Shown piece after piece: positions 26,511-36,296 of a stretch of 64,000 bases of DNA (positions are counted from its first letter, which is position 1; every line of letters begins with the position of its first letter). The notes under the pieces are model-generated. The model saw only the letters and a program-made list of their open reading frames with translations, ran no database searches and was not told where the DNA came from. The position numbers and the translations under genes were made by a program. The stretch is taken from assembly GCF_039539445.1 (NCBI RefSeq), contig NZ_BAABDD010000006.1, positions 1 to 64,000 of the forward strand, read 5' to 3'. Source of the stretch: Salinactinospora qingdaonensis (GTDB taxonomy: Bacteria; Actinomycetota; Actinomycetes; Streptosporangiales; Streptosporangiaceae).

Positions 26511-26628
26511 GTTTCGATCCTCAACTTTTCCTTCATCGGCGCGCACAACAAACCTCCTCACGGGAAGCCGGGAGAGACGGGCCGAACCAGGGGCGCGAGC
26601 CCGCCTCCCCTGTATCGGCGTGGGCCTG

Positions 26629-29019
26629 TCAGGCACCGACGTAGGCGGCGAGGTGTTCGCCGGTGAGGGTGGAGCGGGCGGCGACGAGGTCGGCGGGGGT
26701 GCCCTCGAAGACGATCCGGCCGCCGTCGTGGCCGGCGCCGGGGCCGAGGTCGACGATCCAGTCGGCGTGGGCCATGACGGCCTGGTGGTGCTCGATGACG
26801 ATGACGGACTTTCCGGAGTCGACGAGCCGGTCGAGCAGGCCGAGCAACTGTTCGACGTCGGCGAGGTGCAGGCCGGTGGTGGGCTCGTCGAGGACGTAGA
26901 CGCCGCCCTTCTCCGCCATGTGGGTGGCCAGCTTGAGCCGCTGGCGTTCGCCGCCGGACAGCGTGGTGAGCGGCTGGCCGAGGGTGAGATAACCGAGCCC
27001 CACGTCGGCGAGCCGGCCCAGGATCTTGTGCGCGGCCGGCGTGCGCGCCTCGCCGGCGCCGAAGAACTCCTCGGCCTCGGCCACCGACATCGCGAGCACC
27101 TCGCTGATGTCGCGCCCGCCCAGGTGGTGCTCCAGCACCGACGCCTGGAACCGTTTGCCCTCGCACTCCTCGCAGGGGACGGAGACGCCGGCCATCATCG
27201 CCAGGTCGGTGTCGATGACGCCGGCGCCGTTGCAGTTGGGGCAGGCGCCCTCGGAGTTGGCGCTGAACAGCCCCGGCTTCACGTTGTTGGCCTTCGCGAA
27301 CGCCTTGCGGATCGGGTCGAGCAACCCGGTGTAGGTGGCCGGGTTGCTGCGGCGCGAGCCGCGGATCGCGCTCTGGTCGATCGACACCACCCCCGCGTCG
27401 GCGGGAAGCGAACCGTGGATGAGCGAACTCTTGCCGGAGCCGGCGACGCCGGTGACGACGGTCAGCACCCCGAGCGGAACGTCCACGTCGACGTCGCACA
27501 GGTTGTGCGCATTCGCGCCGCGGATCTGCACCGCGCCGGTGGGGGTGCGCACCGTCTCTTTGAGGGCGGCCCGGTCGTCGAGGTGGCGGCCGGTGACGGT
27601 GTCGCCGGCCCGCAGCCCTTCGACGGTGCCCTCGAAGCAGACGGTGCCGCCCGCGGCACCGGCGCCGGGGCCGAGGTCGACGACGTGGTCGGCGATCGCG
27701 ATCGTCTCGGGCTTGTGTTCGACGACGAGCACCGTGTTGCCCTTGTCGCGCAGCCGCAGCAGGAGGTCGTTCATCCGCTGGATGTCGTGGGGGTGCAGCC
27801 CGATGGTGGGCTCGTCGAAGACGTAGGTGACGTCGGTCAGCGACGAGCCGAGGTGGCGGATCATCTTCGTGCGCTGCGCCTCACCGCCCGACAGCGTGCC
27901 CGAGGAGCGGTCGAGCGAGAGGTAGCCCAATCCGATCTCCACGAACGAGTCGAGGGTGTGCGCCAGCGACGCCAGCAGCGGCGCCACCGACGGCTCGTCA
28001 AGGCCGCGGACCCATTCGGCCAGGTCGCTGATCTGCATCGCGCAGGCGTCGGCGATGCTGATGCCCTTGATCTTCGACGACCGGGCGGCCTCGCTGAGCC
28101 GGGTGCCGTCGCACTGGGGGCAGGCGGTGAAGGTGACCGCCCGGTCCACGAACGCGCGGATGTGGGGCTGCATCGCCTCCCGGTCCTTGACCAGGAACGT
28201 CTTCTGGATCTTGGGGATCACCCCCTCGTAGGTGAGGTTGGTGCCCTCGACCTTGATCTTGGTCGGCTCCTTGTAGAGGAGGTCGTGCAGCTCGGTCTCG
28301 GTGTAGTCGCGGATCGGCTTGTCCGGGTCGAAGAAGCCGCAGCCGGTGAAGATACGGCCGTACCAGCCGTCGGCGCTGTAGCCGGGGATGGTGAGGGCGC
28401 CCTCGTTGAGCGACTTGGAGTCGTCGTAGAGCTGGGAGCGGTCGAAGTCGGTGACCGCGCCCCGGCCTTCGCAGTGGGGACACATGCCGCCGGTGCGGGT
28501 GAAGGTCTGTTTCACGGGCTTGCTGGAACTGCCACGCTCGACCGTGATGGCACCGCTGGCGCGCACCGAGGCGACGTTGAAGGAGAAGGCGTTGGGCGGG
28601 CCGATGTGGGGTTGGCCGAGGCGGCTGAAGAGGATGCGCAGCATCGCGTTGGCGTCGGTGGCGGTGCCCACCGTGGAGCGCACGTCGGCTCCCATCGGCT
28701 GCTGGTCGACGATGATCGCGGTCGTCAGCCCGTCGAGGACGTCGACGTCGGGCCGCGCCAGCGTCGGCATGAAGCCCTGGAGGAAGGCGCTGTAGGTTTC
28801 GTTGATCAGCCGTTGGGACTCCGCGGCGATCGTGGCGAACACCAGCGAACTCTTGCCCGAGCCGGAGACGCCGGTGAACACCGTCAGCCGGCGCTTGGGG
28901 ATCTCGACGCTGACGTTTTTGAGGTTGTTCTCGCGCACGCCCTGCACGCGGATCAGACCGTGACTGTCGGCGGCGTGCACCGCCGGCGAGGGCGTGTCCG
29001 GTCTCGTGGCCATGCTCAT
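26629..29019 (-). CDS. UvrA-like ABC ATPase (UvrA2/DrrC-type)
   Basis: A 796-residue protein with two ABC modules. Walker A motifs are TGVSGSGKSSLVF (~residue 50) and TGVAGSGKSSLIH (~residue 500). ABC signatures are SGTLSGGEAQRTKMIRHLG and TTLSGGERQRLKLATHMAEK. Zinc-finger pairs are CPHCEGRG...CPQCDG and CPNCNGAG...CEECEG. It is shorter than housekeeping UvrA (~950) and lacks the UvrB-binding region, as in the UvrA2/DrrC group linked to tolerance of DNA-damaging drugs. ATG 29019 has GAGGAG upstream; the frame extending to 29382 is GC-rich non-coding. Not coupled to an export gene. Confidence 0.9.
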   Translation of the reverse strand: MSMATRPDTPSPAVHAADSHGLIRVQGVRENNLKNVSVEIPKRRLTVFTGVSGSGKSSLVFATIAAESQRLINETYSAFLQGFMPTLARPDVDVLDGLTTAIIVDQQPMGADVRSTVGTATDANAMLRILFSRLGQPHIGPPNAFSFNVASVRASGAITVERGSSSKPVKQTFTRTGGMCPHCEGRGAVTDFDRSQLYDDSKSLNEGALTIPGYSADGWYGRIFTGCGFFDPDKPIRDYTETELHDLLYKEPTKIKVEGTNLTYEGVIPKIQKTFLVKDREAMQPHIRAFVDRAVTFTACPQCDGTRLSEAARSSKIKGISIADACAMQISDLAEWVRGLDEPSVAPLLASLAHTLDSFVEIGLGYLSLDRSSGTLSGGEAQRTKMIRHLGSSLTDVTYVFDEPTIGLHPHDIQRMNDLLLRLRDKGNTVLVVEHKPETIAIADHVVDLGPGAGAAGGTVCFEGTVEGLRAGDTVTGRHLDDRAALKETVRTPTGAVQIRGANAHNLCDVDVDVPLGVLTVVTGVAGSGKSSLIHGSLPADAGVVSIDQSAIRGSRRSNPATYTGLLDPIRKAFAKANNVKPGLFSANSEGACPNCNGAGVIDTDLAMMAGVSVPCEECEGKRFQASVLEHHLGGRDISEVLAMSVAEAEEFFGAGEARTPAAHKILGRLADVGLGYLTLGQPLTTLSGGERQRLKLATHMAEKGGVYVLDEPTTGLHLADVEQLLGLLDRLVDSGKSVIVIEHHQAVMAHADWIVDLGPGAGHDGGRIVFEGTPADLVAARSTLTGEHLAAYVGA

Positions 29020-29423
29020 CGTGTCTCCTCTTGTCAGGCGGGGCCGCCTGCGCGGTTTCGGTGCGGGTGTGGCCCGGCCCCGGCCGGACGAGCCGGACGG
29101 CGGCCGGGTTCCTCCGGTCGGGCTAGCTGCGGGCGGGGCTCTCGACGAGTTCTCGCCGCCCCGCTCGAAGGACGGCGGCAGCGGGTTGGGCGCACCCGTC
29201 CGCCGAGGCGCTGGCCTCCGCGCATCGGTGCCGTGGGTGAGTCGTTGCTCGGTGGCGCGGCGACGCCGAATGGCGGGAACGGAGGCGGCGCCCATCGGAT
29301 CGTGCGGCAGCGTGGCGAGGGCGCCTTCGGTGGCGGTGGCCACAAGGCGACCGCCACCGGCCTCCGTGGGCGCCCCCTTCACGGTGCCGTCGGTTCCGGT
29401 CGTGGCTGCCGGCGGTGGACGGT
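29020..29423. other. Intergenic region, 404 bp
   Basis: Between the VOC gene stop and the UvrA-like start (both minus strand). Long open frames on both strands are composition artefacts without SDs. It probably carries the UvrA-like promoter; no motif is recognised. Confidence 0.5.
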
Positions 29424-29834
29424 TCAGCGGCGCTCTTGCAGGCGGAGCAGGTTGCCCGCGGGATCGCGGAAGGCGCAGTCGCGCACCCCGTAGGGCTGGT
29501 CGACCGGCTCCTGGACCACCTCGGCGTCGCCGGCCTGCAACTGTGCGAAGGTGCCGTCGAGGTCGCTGGTGGCCAACACGAGCATGGCGTAGGTGCCTTT
29601 GGCCATCATCTCGGCGACGGTGCGGCGCTCGTCGTCGGTGAGGCCGGGTGTGGCGGCCGGCGGGTACAGGACGATGGAGGTGCCGGGCTGGTCGGCGGGG
29701 CCGACCGTGATCCAGCGCATCCCGCCGTATCCGACGTCGTTGCGGACCTCGAAGCCCAGCGTGTCGCGGTAGAACGCCAGCGAGACGTCCGGGTCCTCGT
29801 GCGGAAGGAAACTGCTGTGAATGGTGATGTCCAT
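29424..29834 (-). CDS. VOC/glyoxalase family protein
   Basis: A 136-residue single-domain vicinal-oxygen-chelate protein. It begins MDITIHSSFLPHEDPDVSLA with YRDTLGFEVRND, has the central YGGMRWITVGPADQ and ends DCAFRDPAGNLLRLQE, the usual beta-alpha-beta-beta-beta motif with His/Glu metal positions. It starts 6 nt after the AraC gene, in one operon, so the regulator likely controls it. Such pairs often respond to antibiotics or electrophiles. Substrate unknown. Confidence 0.87.
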   Translation of the reverse strand: MDITIHSSFLPHEDPDVSLAFYRDTLGFEVRNDVGYGGMRWITVGPADQPGTSIVLYPPAATPGLTDDERRTVAEMMAKGTYAMLVLATSDLDGTFAQLQAGDAEVVQEPVDQPYGVRDCAFRDPAGNLLRLQERR

Positions 29835-29839
29835 GGCAG

Positions 29840-30292
<453 letters not shown>

Positions 30293-30597
30293 ACCAGCGA
30301 TCCTGCCACCTCGAACCGACATTTCCCAGCACCACCGCCCCGCTCCCACCGCGCTTGCTCTGCTCCACGGTCAACGCCCCTGAGTCCATCGTGGAGCCTT
30401 ACGAACTCAGTGGTTGCGAACGAAACGAGGTAGTAGCGAACCGTTCGGGTGGGTCGGTTACGAGGTATTCGGCAAGGCCCGGTAGGCAAATCCACAGTAA
30501 TCTCAGCCGATCCCTACTACCTCCTGTTACAGCGGTTGCTCTGGTTTACGACTGAGCCAAGCTCGTCCAAAAGACCAGCACAATGAGTGATGAGATG

Positions 30598-30627
30598 GCG
30601 TGACTCTTCACAAGGGGTCATGACCAT
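30598..30627. repeat. 30-bp repeat at immunity-gene end (copy A)
   Basis: Begins GCGTGACTCTTCACAAG and ends GTCATGACCAT. It covers the last codons and stop of the HNH immunity gene. It matches 35877-35906 at 26 of 30 positions and marks the same boundary beside another cassette. Confidence 0.7.
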
Positions 30628-31003
30628 CTAGAAATATTTCCACTTCTTTTGATTCATCAAAATCATCGCCATAAATTCTCATTTTAACTTTTTTAAAGTC
30701 AATCGGAATAAAAAGGCATGCTTTTTCATTTGGATCATATATTCTCATTTTTTGACTAGGAAAATTAACAACCCCGGAAAATAACAGTTCTCCGCAAGAG
30801 GGCCCATTTCCTTCAAAAATGGAAATTGAAACAATCCCGGAAACAGTCTGCCGAACACCAATATAAAGTGAATCGTCATCCAAATGCACGGCCTCTACAT
30901 TCGGGTTCCAATTTGAATGTGTTTTTTGGCTCCTCGGGTCATCTATAATTAACAATCCATGGTCAAAATAAGATGAAACAGCAGCTAGGAGTTTGGCGGA
31001 CAT
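30608..31003 (-). CDS. Candidate immunity protein for the HNH-like Rhs toxin
   Basis: A 131-residue soluble acidic protein of AT-rich codon use. It starts MSAKLLAAVSSYFDHGLLII and ends with an acidic strand pair (YGDDFDESKEVEIFLDGHD). ATG 31003 is 1 nt after the toxin reading frame's final stop (31005-31007), the tight toxin-immunity spacing of Rhs/CDI modules. No family is recognised. Position, size and acidity against a basic nuclease domain support an immunity role. The toxin is broken by a stop but this gene is intact. Confidence 0.72.
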   Translation of the reverse strand: MSAKLLAAVSSYFDHGLLIIDDPRSQKTHSNWNPNVEAVHLDDDSLYIGVRQTVSGIVSISIFEGNGPSCGELLFSGVVNFPSQKMRIYDPNEKACLFIPIDFKKVKMRIYGDDFDESKEVEIFLDGHDPL

Positions 31004-31004
31004 C

Positions 31005-34000
31005 TTAGGCTCCCCAAACAGGCGGAAAGCTATACCTTCCTTGATTCAAACCGGAGATAACTCCACCCTGCCTCTTACTACAGCTCTTACAATGAGGATA
31101 AAGCGTCCAAGGGCCATTAGGAGAGATTTTGTTTGGAGGGTTGTGATCTCCAGTCCAATGCCCGTCAGAATATCCCGAAGTTATAGCCGAGCAGTTGGCA
31201 CACCCATTCCTGTCTCCAAATTAATTCACCAATTCTTGCTCATCATCAAGGACTTTATCACCTCTTTTTGCAGATACTCCCTCAGCTTTCTTGCCCCTTA
31301 TGTCAGGCCCAAGAGTAAGGCCACATAGTGAGTCCTCATCAATATTATGAGTGAGGACTCCCTCTTCTCCAACCTGCACGTGGTATGTGTGGAGGTCGGC
31401 GACGGTGAGGTTGTGGACGGTGGTGGTCTCGGTGGTGGAGTGGAGCCGGGTGATCTGAACCAGCGAGCCCGTCTCGGTCTGCAACCACATGCCCGGGGCC
31501 AGGTCCATCGCAGGCACCCAACGCTGTAGCTCGGGAACCCAGAAGGGGTGCCCCTCGGTGGCGATGATCAGATCACCGACCGCCGTAGGCCCGGGAAAAC
31601 CACCGTTACCGTTCAGGCCCGTGCCGTCGGTCGCCTCGTCCGGCTCGCGCTCGGTGGTCGTATCCACCGTGATCTCAACCAGATCCTTCGACCCCGAGCC
31701 GACGATCGTGGCGAGCACCGTCTGCGACTCCCGCTCGCCCGTCTCCGGATCAGTGGCCAACACCTTCTCGCCGACCTCGACGTCCTCGATCGGCTTCGTG
31801 TCGCCGTCGGCCATGACCACATCGGTCTCGGGAACGAAGCTGTTGGACTTACAGCCACGCTTGAAAGCGTCGAGAAGCTTCTTTCCGAACTTGCCCTTAC
31901 GCGCCACACGGAGGGCTGTTCCGCCGGGGATCGGACCGCTTGCCGCCTCTATAAGAGCGTCCCCCGTGAACTCGCCAGCTTTGTAGGAGATCGAGTTGGG
32001 ATCGGCCCCCATCTGTGTGAAGGTCTCCTCGACTGTGGGAAGACCAAGCTTCTTACTTATGGTATTGGCAACATAATTTGAAGCCGCATTCATCGGAAGC
32101 CACTTCGTGGCGTTATGAACTCCGGCAGTAAAGCTCGCAACCTTGTCCGAATAGGGAATCTTCTTATAAATCCGCCTGGCTTTTCTGCGGGCTTTCTTGG
32201 CGTAACTGGCGTATTTGGAAGCGGCGCTCTTCACCGAGTTCGCGACGGACTTCGCGGCAGACTTGACCTTGTTGTAGGTCGAGGAGATGGTTTTCTTCGC
32301 CTTGTGGTAGTAGCTCTTGAGGGTGCTGTAACCGGAACTGAGAGCGCTCCTACCCCAGCTATAAGCGGAACTGAGTGTGTCGCGCCCCCAACTGGCAGCG
32401 GAACTGGCCACATCGCTACCCCAACTGACAGCACTCTTCGCGGTGCTTACAATAGAGCCCCACAAAAGACCGCTGGGGTCGGAGAAGCTGGTGGGGTTGT
32501 TGTTGCCGTAGACATAGCCGTGCATCTGCTGGGGATCGGACAGATCCAACACCGGATCGACCGAGATGAACCGGCCAAGATCGGCGTCGTAGGAGCGCGC
32601 CCCCAACTGGGTCAACCCGATCGAGGCGTCGATGGTGCCGCCGACGAAGCCCTTGCTGCCCGGCCAGCTACCGGAGTTCTGGCGCTCCTGGCCGAAGGGG
32701 GTGAAGCGCCGGCGCTCGGTGTCGCCGGTGGCGGCGTTGATCGCGAGTTGCCCGGTGCCGTGGTGGTCGGAGAACAACCAGCTCAGCGTGCCGTCGTTCT
32801 CGCGCACGGCCACGGTCTCGCCGGCGTGGCTGTAGTAGCGGGTCGCCTTGGTCTCGGCCGCGGCCTTGTCGTAGGTGACCTCCATGCCGGGCAGGAACAG
32901 GGTGGTCGCCTGCGAGGTCTCGCGCAGCAGCCGGCTGCCGTCGGCGTCGTAGGTGAAGGTGGTCTCGGCACCGCTTTGGGTGTCGGTCACCTTCGTCAGT
33001 TTCCCTTCGGCGTTCCACTCCAGCGTCTGCTCGGTCGAAGGAGTGACCCGCGAGATCATGTTGCCCGAGTCGTCGTAGTCGTACTGCTCTAACCGGGTGC
33101 CGCCGGGGCCGGACTCGGTGACGCTGGTGACGGTGTGGGGCTGGGGCTGCCCGGCGTCGGGGTGGGTGTACTGGCGGCTGGTGACCGTGCCCGAAGGCGA
33201 ATGCCGCGTCTCCGTGGTGCGGTTGCCGATCTTGTCGTAGGTGTAGGAGTGCCAGTACGGTGCCGCACCGCCGAGGTCCTGCACCGAAGGCGCGGCGTCG
33301 CAGGCGGTGTCAGCGGTGGAGTCGGGCGTCCACGCCTCGGTCATCCTGCGGAGGTGGTCGTAGGCGAAGCACTGGGTGTCCGACAGCAACCCTTGAGCCG
33401 ACGGGTTGTCGGTGATGCTCAGCACGTTGCCGACGTCGTCGTACTCATAGGTCTGATCCACCAGCGAGCCGGTGCCGACCTCGGGCACCAGGGTGGTCTG
33501 GCGCATCCGGCCGGTGGCCTCGTCGTAGTCGCGGGTCAGCCAGGTGCTGTCGGCGCCGATCGCAGAAGCGGTGAACTCCCGTTGCAGCAGATCACCGACC
33601 TTGGAGTAGACGGTGTCGGTGACGTAGGTGTCGGTGCCGGCCAGCTCGGTGGGCATACCGACGTCGTTGTAGGTGAACTTCAGGTTCTCCCGCGGCAGGT
33701 CGCCGGCCGAGGGCAGCACCTTGGAACGCACCGACCCGTCGGGGTTGTAGCGGGTGATGAACCGGTAGGTTCCCCCGAGGCCGGTGACACTGCTGGGGAT
33801 GGTGACGTCAGTGGCCTGCGGCCGACCGTTCTCGTCGTAGGCGAGGACCTCGCTGCTGTAGGTCGCGCCGTCGACGTAGCGGGTGGCCGAGGTCAGCAGC
33901 CCCGTGGCGACGGTGTCGTAGACCCATTCGGCGCGCAACGTCCCGGTCTGGGAATCGTCGCGCATCTCGGTCTTGCGGCCGTTGCGGTCGTAGGTGTTCT

Positions 34001-34128
34001 CTCACGTGTTGCCGTCGGGGCCGGTGACCTCGATGAGCTCGTCGCTGGAGTTGTAGGTGTAGGTGGTGGCGTCGTAGGTGCCGTCGGGCGTGCGGCCGTG
34101 GTGCTGGCGCAACTCGATGGGACCGTTG
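31005..34128 (-). pseudogene. Displaced Rhs C-terminal cassette with HINT and HNH-like toxin, two nonsense codons
   Basis: Rhs homology begins abruptly at ~34128 (IELRQHHGRTPDGTYDATTY, matching the full Rhs protein near 39.0 kb). The frame meets TGA at 34002-34004 where the full copy has Trp (GNTWSYSYD), then runs open from 33965. YD repeats end in RFISVDPVLDLSDPQQMHGY. A basic Lys/Ala-rich linker follows, then a HINT domain from Cys at ~31853 (CKSNSFVPETDVVMADGD, ATEGHPFW, GVLTHN). A TAA at 31221-31223 cuts the toxin. Past it, the same frame reads FGDRNGCANCSAITSG, WTGDHNPPNKISP, LYPHCKSCSKRQGG and ends at 31005, a C-x2-C/DH/HC-type HNH-like nuclease. No start or SD exists at the 5' junction, so it is a silent, doubly disarmed tip. 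Confidence 0.85.
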
Positions 34129-34150
34129 AGAAAATCTCAGCAAAAATTTT

Positions 34151-34660
34151 TTATTTTACCCACCATCCAAAATGACGAAAGCCATCATAATAAAATCTAA
34201 ACCCTACAGACGGAGCCACCCTATTAAGTTCCAAGAATTTCTTTTCTGACTCAGAAGGAAAAATGCCGATTTTTATCTTCTTTTTTCTTCCGCTTGACAA
34301 TTTAAGCTCAATCATTGGAAAACCATTCCAATCCGATTCCGGATTTCTTGTACTAGGAAGGAGGCGGATTCCATGAACATCTTCGAGTGAAATTTTATTG
34401 ACACCATGACGAGTTTGAAATATGACATCCTCCGGATTTATGAAAAATGAATTTTTCCCATAAAAATAAATCCAAAAAATATATCTCAATATTCCCAAAA
34501 AAATAAAAGACAACGACACCCAAATGGTTCCCCCGAGTGGCCAATTTAAATAAAGCCCAAACCCAAAAAACACTAAACCCAAAAGAAAAAGATGCCATGT
34601 TGAATGCCAAAAAAATTTCTTCGTTTGAGATTCTGCAAAGAAAATGGGAGCGACAGTCAT
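34151..34660 (-). CDS. Two-helix PH-like membrane protein, candidate immunity gene of cassette 2
   Basis: A 169-residue protein. Two predicted helices (residues ~18-38 and 43-66: HLFLLGLVFFGFGLYL, VSLSFIFLGILRYIFWIYF) are followed by a PH-like domain (NSFFINPEDVIFQTRHGV, MIELKLSSGRKKKIKIGIFP) ending in GWWVK. The DNA is strongly AT-rich. ATG 34660 has GAGGG 4 nt upstream. It lies downstream of the orphan toxin cassette 2 but separated by a 20-bp perfect hairpin rather than coupled. Homologous to the broken gene at 25076-25605 and similar in layout to 24417-25004. Immunity is inferred from position. Confidence 0.68.
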   Translation of the reverse strand: MTVAPIFFAESQTKKFFWHSTWHLFLLGLVFFGFGLYLNWPLGGTIWVSLSFIFLGILRYIFWIYFYGKNSFFINPEDVIFQTRHGVNKISLEDVHGIRLLPSTRNPESDWNGFPMIELKLSSGRKKKIKIGIFPSESEKKFLELNRVAPSVGFRFYYDGFRHFGWWVK

Positions 34661-34684
34661 ATTCCCTCACACTCTTCATGGTAC

Positions 34685-34726
34685 AATCGTGCGTGCCACG
34701 CAGATTTCTGCGTGGCACGCACGATT
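34685..34726. terminator. Perfect 20-bp inverted repeat between toxin cassette 2 and its immunity gene
   Basis: Arms 34685-34704 and 34707-34726 are exact reverse complements with TT between. It begins 12 nt past the toxin stop and ends 25 nt before the immunity ATG. It could be a terminator, an RNA-processing site or the relic of an inserted palindrome. Confidence 0.7.
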
Positions 34727-34737
34727 TAACCACAAAT

Positions 34738-35862
34738 TCACAAGCGAATTTTTATCTCACTGGGATCCAAAAATAGGTACGGCGAAGTCTGCGAAGGTTG
34801 TGCGCCCAATTCTTGGGTTACATGTGTTCCTGTTGCATTAGAAACCGCCATGGTATGAAGATCGGCACTTCTGTCCATAAGTCGTTTCCCCCAAACCCGC
34901 TGCCTTCTAGCCCCTCTTTCACTAAGCCCTAGAACCGCATCATCAGAGATGATCTTTGCTGTAGCTTTTTTCGCCATTTTTCCGAATATCGGCCCCCCAA
35001 CAGCTCCGGCCACAGCTCCAGCCGTCGCTCCTGCAGCTTTTTTATACTCTCCATTTACAGCGTATCCTGCAGCTTGCGTTGCTCCACAGGCAGCTCCTAG
35101 CCAGGTAAAAGCCCAATCAGCACAAAGAGAAAAAGCTTTCCCAAGAAGATGATCTTCATCATTAATCGCACTACCAAAATCCTGTACACCATCCCATGCC
35201 GAATCCCACCAGTTTTGTTCGTCCTGGCTGCTCTCGGCCTTGTTGAGGGCATCGGCTTTGGGATCGGTGGAAGGACCGTCGTAGGGATCATGGTCGACCG
35301 CGCCGTAGTTGGAGCTTCCCCCCGAAGAGCCACCGCTTGAGGAGGAAGAGCCGTACCCGATCGGAGGGTGATGAGCACCAGAACCACGCGCGTCGCCCGA
35401 GCCTGAGTTGTTGGAGTGATCTGTGGTAGTCGAGCCGTTGTAAACGCTTTTGACGTAGTTATACGCCTGAACAACGGTATGCACCATGGCGGTGATGCTG
35501 AAGAGCCATTCGCCGTCGGGGTCGGTGAAGCTGGTGGGGTTGTTGTTGGCGTAGGCATAGCCGTGCATCTGTTGGGGATCGGACAGATCCATCACCGGGT
35601 CGACCGAGATGAACCGGCCGATGTTGGCGTCATAGGCCCGCGCGCCCAACTGGGTCAACCCGGTTGAAGCGTCGACGGTACCATCCACGAAACCGCGGTC
35701 GCTGGGCCAACTTCCTGTGGAACTACGTTCCTCGCCGAAAGCGGTGAAGCGACGCCGAGTCGTGTCACCGGAGGCCGCGTTCACCACCAACTGTCCGCTT
35801 TGGTGGTGGTCGGAGAAGACCCAGTGCAGGGTGCCGTCGTTCTTTTCCAGAAAACGATCCAT
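34738..35862 (-). CDS. Orphan Rhs C-terminal toxin cassette 2 (displaced tip)
   Basis: A 374-residue frame whose first ~110 residues copy the end of the Rhs core (NDGTLHWVFSDHHQSGQLV through RFISVDPVMDLSDPQQMHGY and NNNPTSFTDPDG). Homology to the full Rhs starts sharply at about 35840. A Ser/Gly linker (GSSSSSGGSSGGSSNYG) leads to DHDPYDGPSTDPKADAL. The unrecognised tip follows: an Ala/Gly-rich, possibly membrane-active segment (TAGAVAGAVGGPIFGKMAKKA) and SERGARRQRVWGKRLMDRSADL to SEIKIRL. The ATG has no SD, so it is probably not translated alone; it is a donor for recombination with the full-length gene. Toxic activity not shown. Confidence 0.75.
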   Translation of the reverse strand: MDRFLEKNDGTLHWVFSDHHQSGQLVVNAASGDTTRRRFTAFGEERSSTGSWPSDRGFVDGTVDASTGLTQLGARAYDANIGRFISVDPVMDLSDPQQMHGYAYANNNPTSFTDPDGEWLFSITAMVHTVVQAYNYVKSVYNGSTTTDHSNNSGSGDARGSGAHHPPIGYGSSSSSGGSSGGSSNYGAVDHDPYDGPSTDPKADALNKAESSQDEQNWWDSAWDGVQDFGSAINDEDHLLGKAFSLCADWAFTWLGAACGATQAAGYAVNGEYKKAAGATAGAVAGAVGGPIFGKMAKKATAKIISDDAVLGLSERGARRQRVWGKRLMDRSADLHTMAVSNATGTHVTQELGAQPSQTSPYLFLDPSEIKIRL

Positions 35863-35876
35863 CGAACGGGATGGTT

Positions 35877-35906
35877 GCGTGGCTCTTCACAAGCTGTCAT
35901 GGCCAT
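35877..35906. repeat. 30-bp repeat upstream of cassette 2 (copy B)
   Basis: Begins GCGTGGCTCTTCACAAG and ends GTCATGGCCAT. It is homologous to the 3' end of the immunity gene at 30608, which implies that a similar immunity gene once ended here before cassette 2. Confidence 0.65.
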
Positions 35907-35916
35907 ACCTATCTCA

Positions 35917-35949
35917 GGTGCAGGGGAACCATGCTAGGGCCCCTGCACC
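35917..35949 (-). terminator. Stem-loop downstream of candidate immunity gene 1
   Basis: GGTGCAGGGG (35917-35926) pairs with CCCCTGCACC (35940-35949), 10 bp with a 13-nt loop, about 60 nt after the stop of the two-helix gene at 36011. It probably ends the LamG-Rhs-immunity transcript. Confidence 0.6.
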
Positions 35950-36010
35950 GGAAAGACATGGCGTCGCATGCGGGCTCGCTCGTGGGATCAGGCCTCGACC
36001 CTTCGGGATT

Positions 36011-36259
36011 TCAGCTATTCGATACCATCTTTACTCCGGCCAAGAAAAAAATAACTCCAGCCACACCCAAGAAAAAAGAAAGAAGATATTTATTCACTTT
36101 ATCCATAAAGCTCCCTTCGGCTTTTTTGCGCCCTTCCCTAAAATAACGAGGAGCAAAAATGAGAGTAAGGTCGGATATTTTATCGTAGTAGAATATATTC
36201 AATATAGCAACTACAATCGCAGCTAAAGAAACAGCAAACACAAAGAGGGGATTCGCCAT
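36011..36259 (-). CDS. Two-helix small membrane protein, candidate immunity protein of the full Rhs toxin
   Basis: An 82-residue protein with helices at residues ~5-22 (LFVFAVSLAAIVVAILNIF) and ~57-77 (YLLSFFLGVAGVIFFLAGV), and a basic loop between (FREGRKKAEGSFMDKVNK). The start is 37 nt after the stop of the full-length Rhs gene. The AT-rich composition is like the other immunity-type genes here. A membrane immunity protein suggests that its toxin acts at the cytoplasmic membrane. The SD is weak. Function inferred from position only. Confidence 0.6.
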   Translation of the reverse strand: MANPLFVFAVSLAAIVVAILNIFYYDKISDLTLIFAPRYFREGRKKAEGSFMDKVNKYLLSFFLGVAGVIFFLAGVKMVSNS

Positions 36260-36296
36260 CTTAAACTCTGAATCATAACGAAAAAGCCAATAAATT

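Noticed and set aside
26311..29493. 1,060-codon plus-strand frame
   Set aside because: Antisense to the UvrA-like gene, whose Walker and signature motifs are intact; long antisense frames are expected at this GC.
34395..34733. 112-codon minus-strand frame overlapping the PH-like gene
   Set aside because: Out of frame with the PH-like gene, which has the SD and a homologue at 25.1-25.6 kb.
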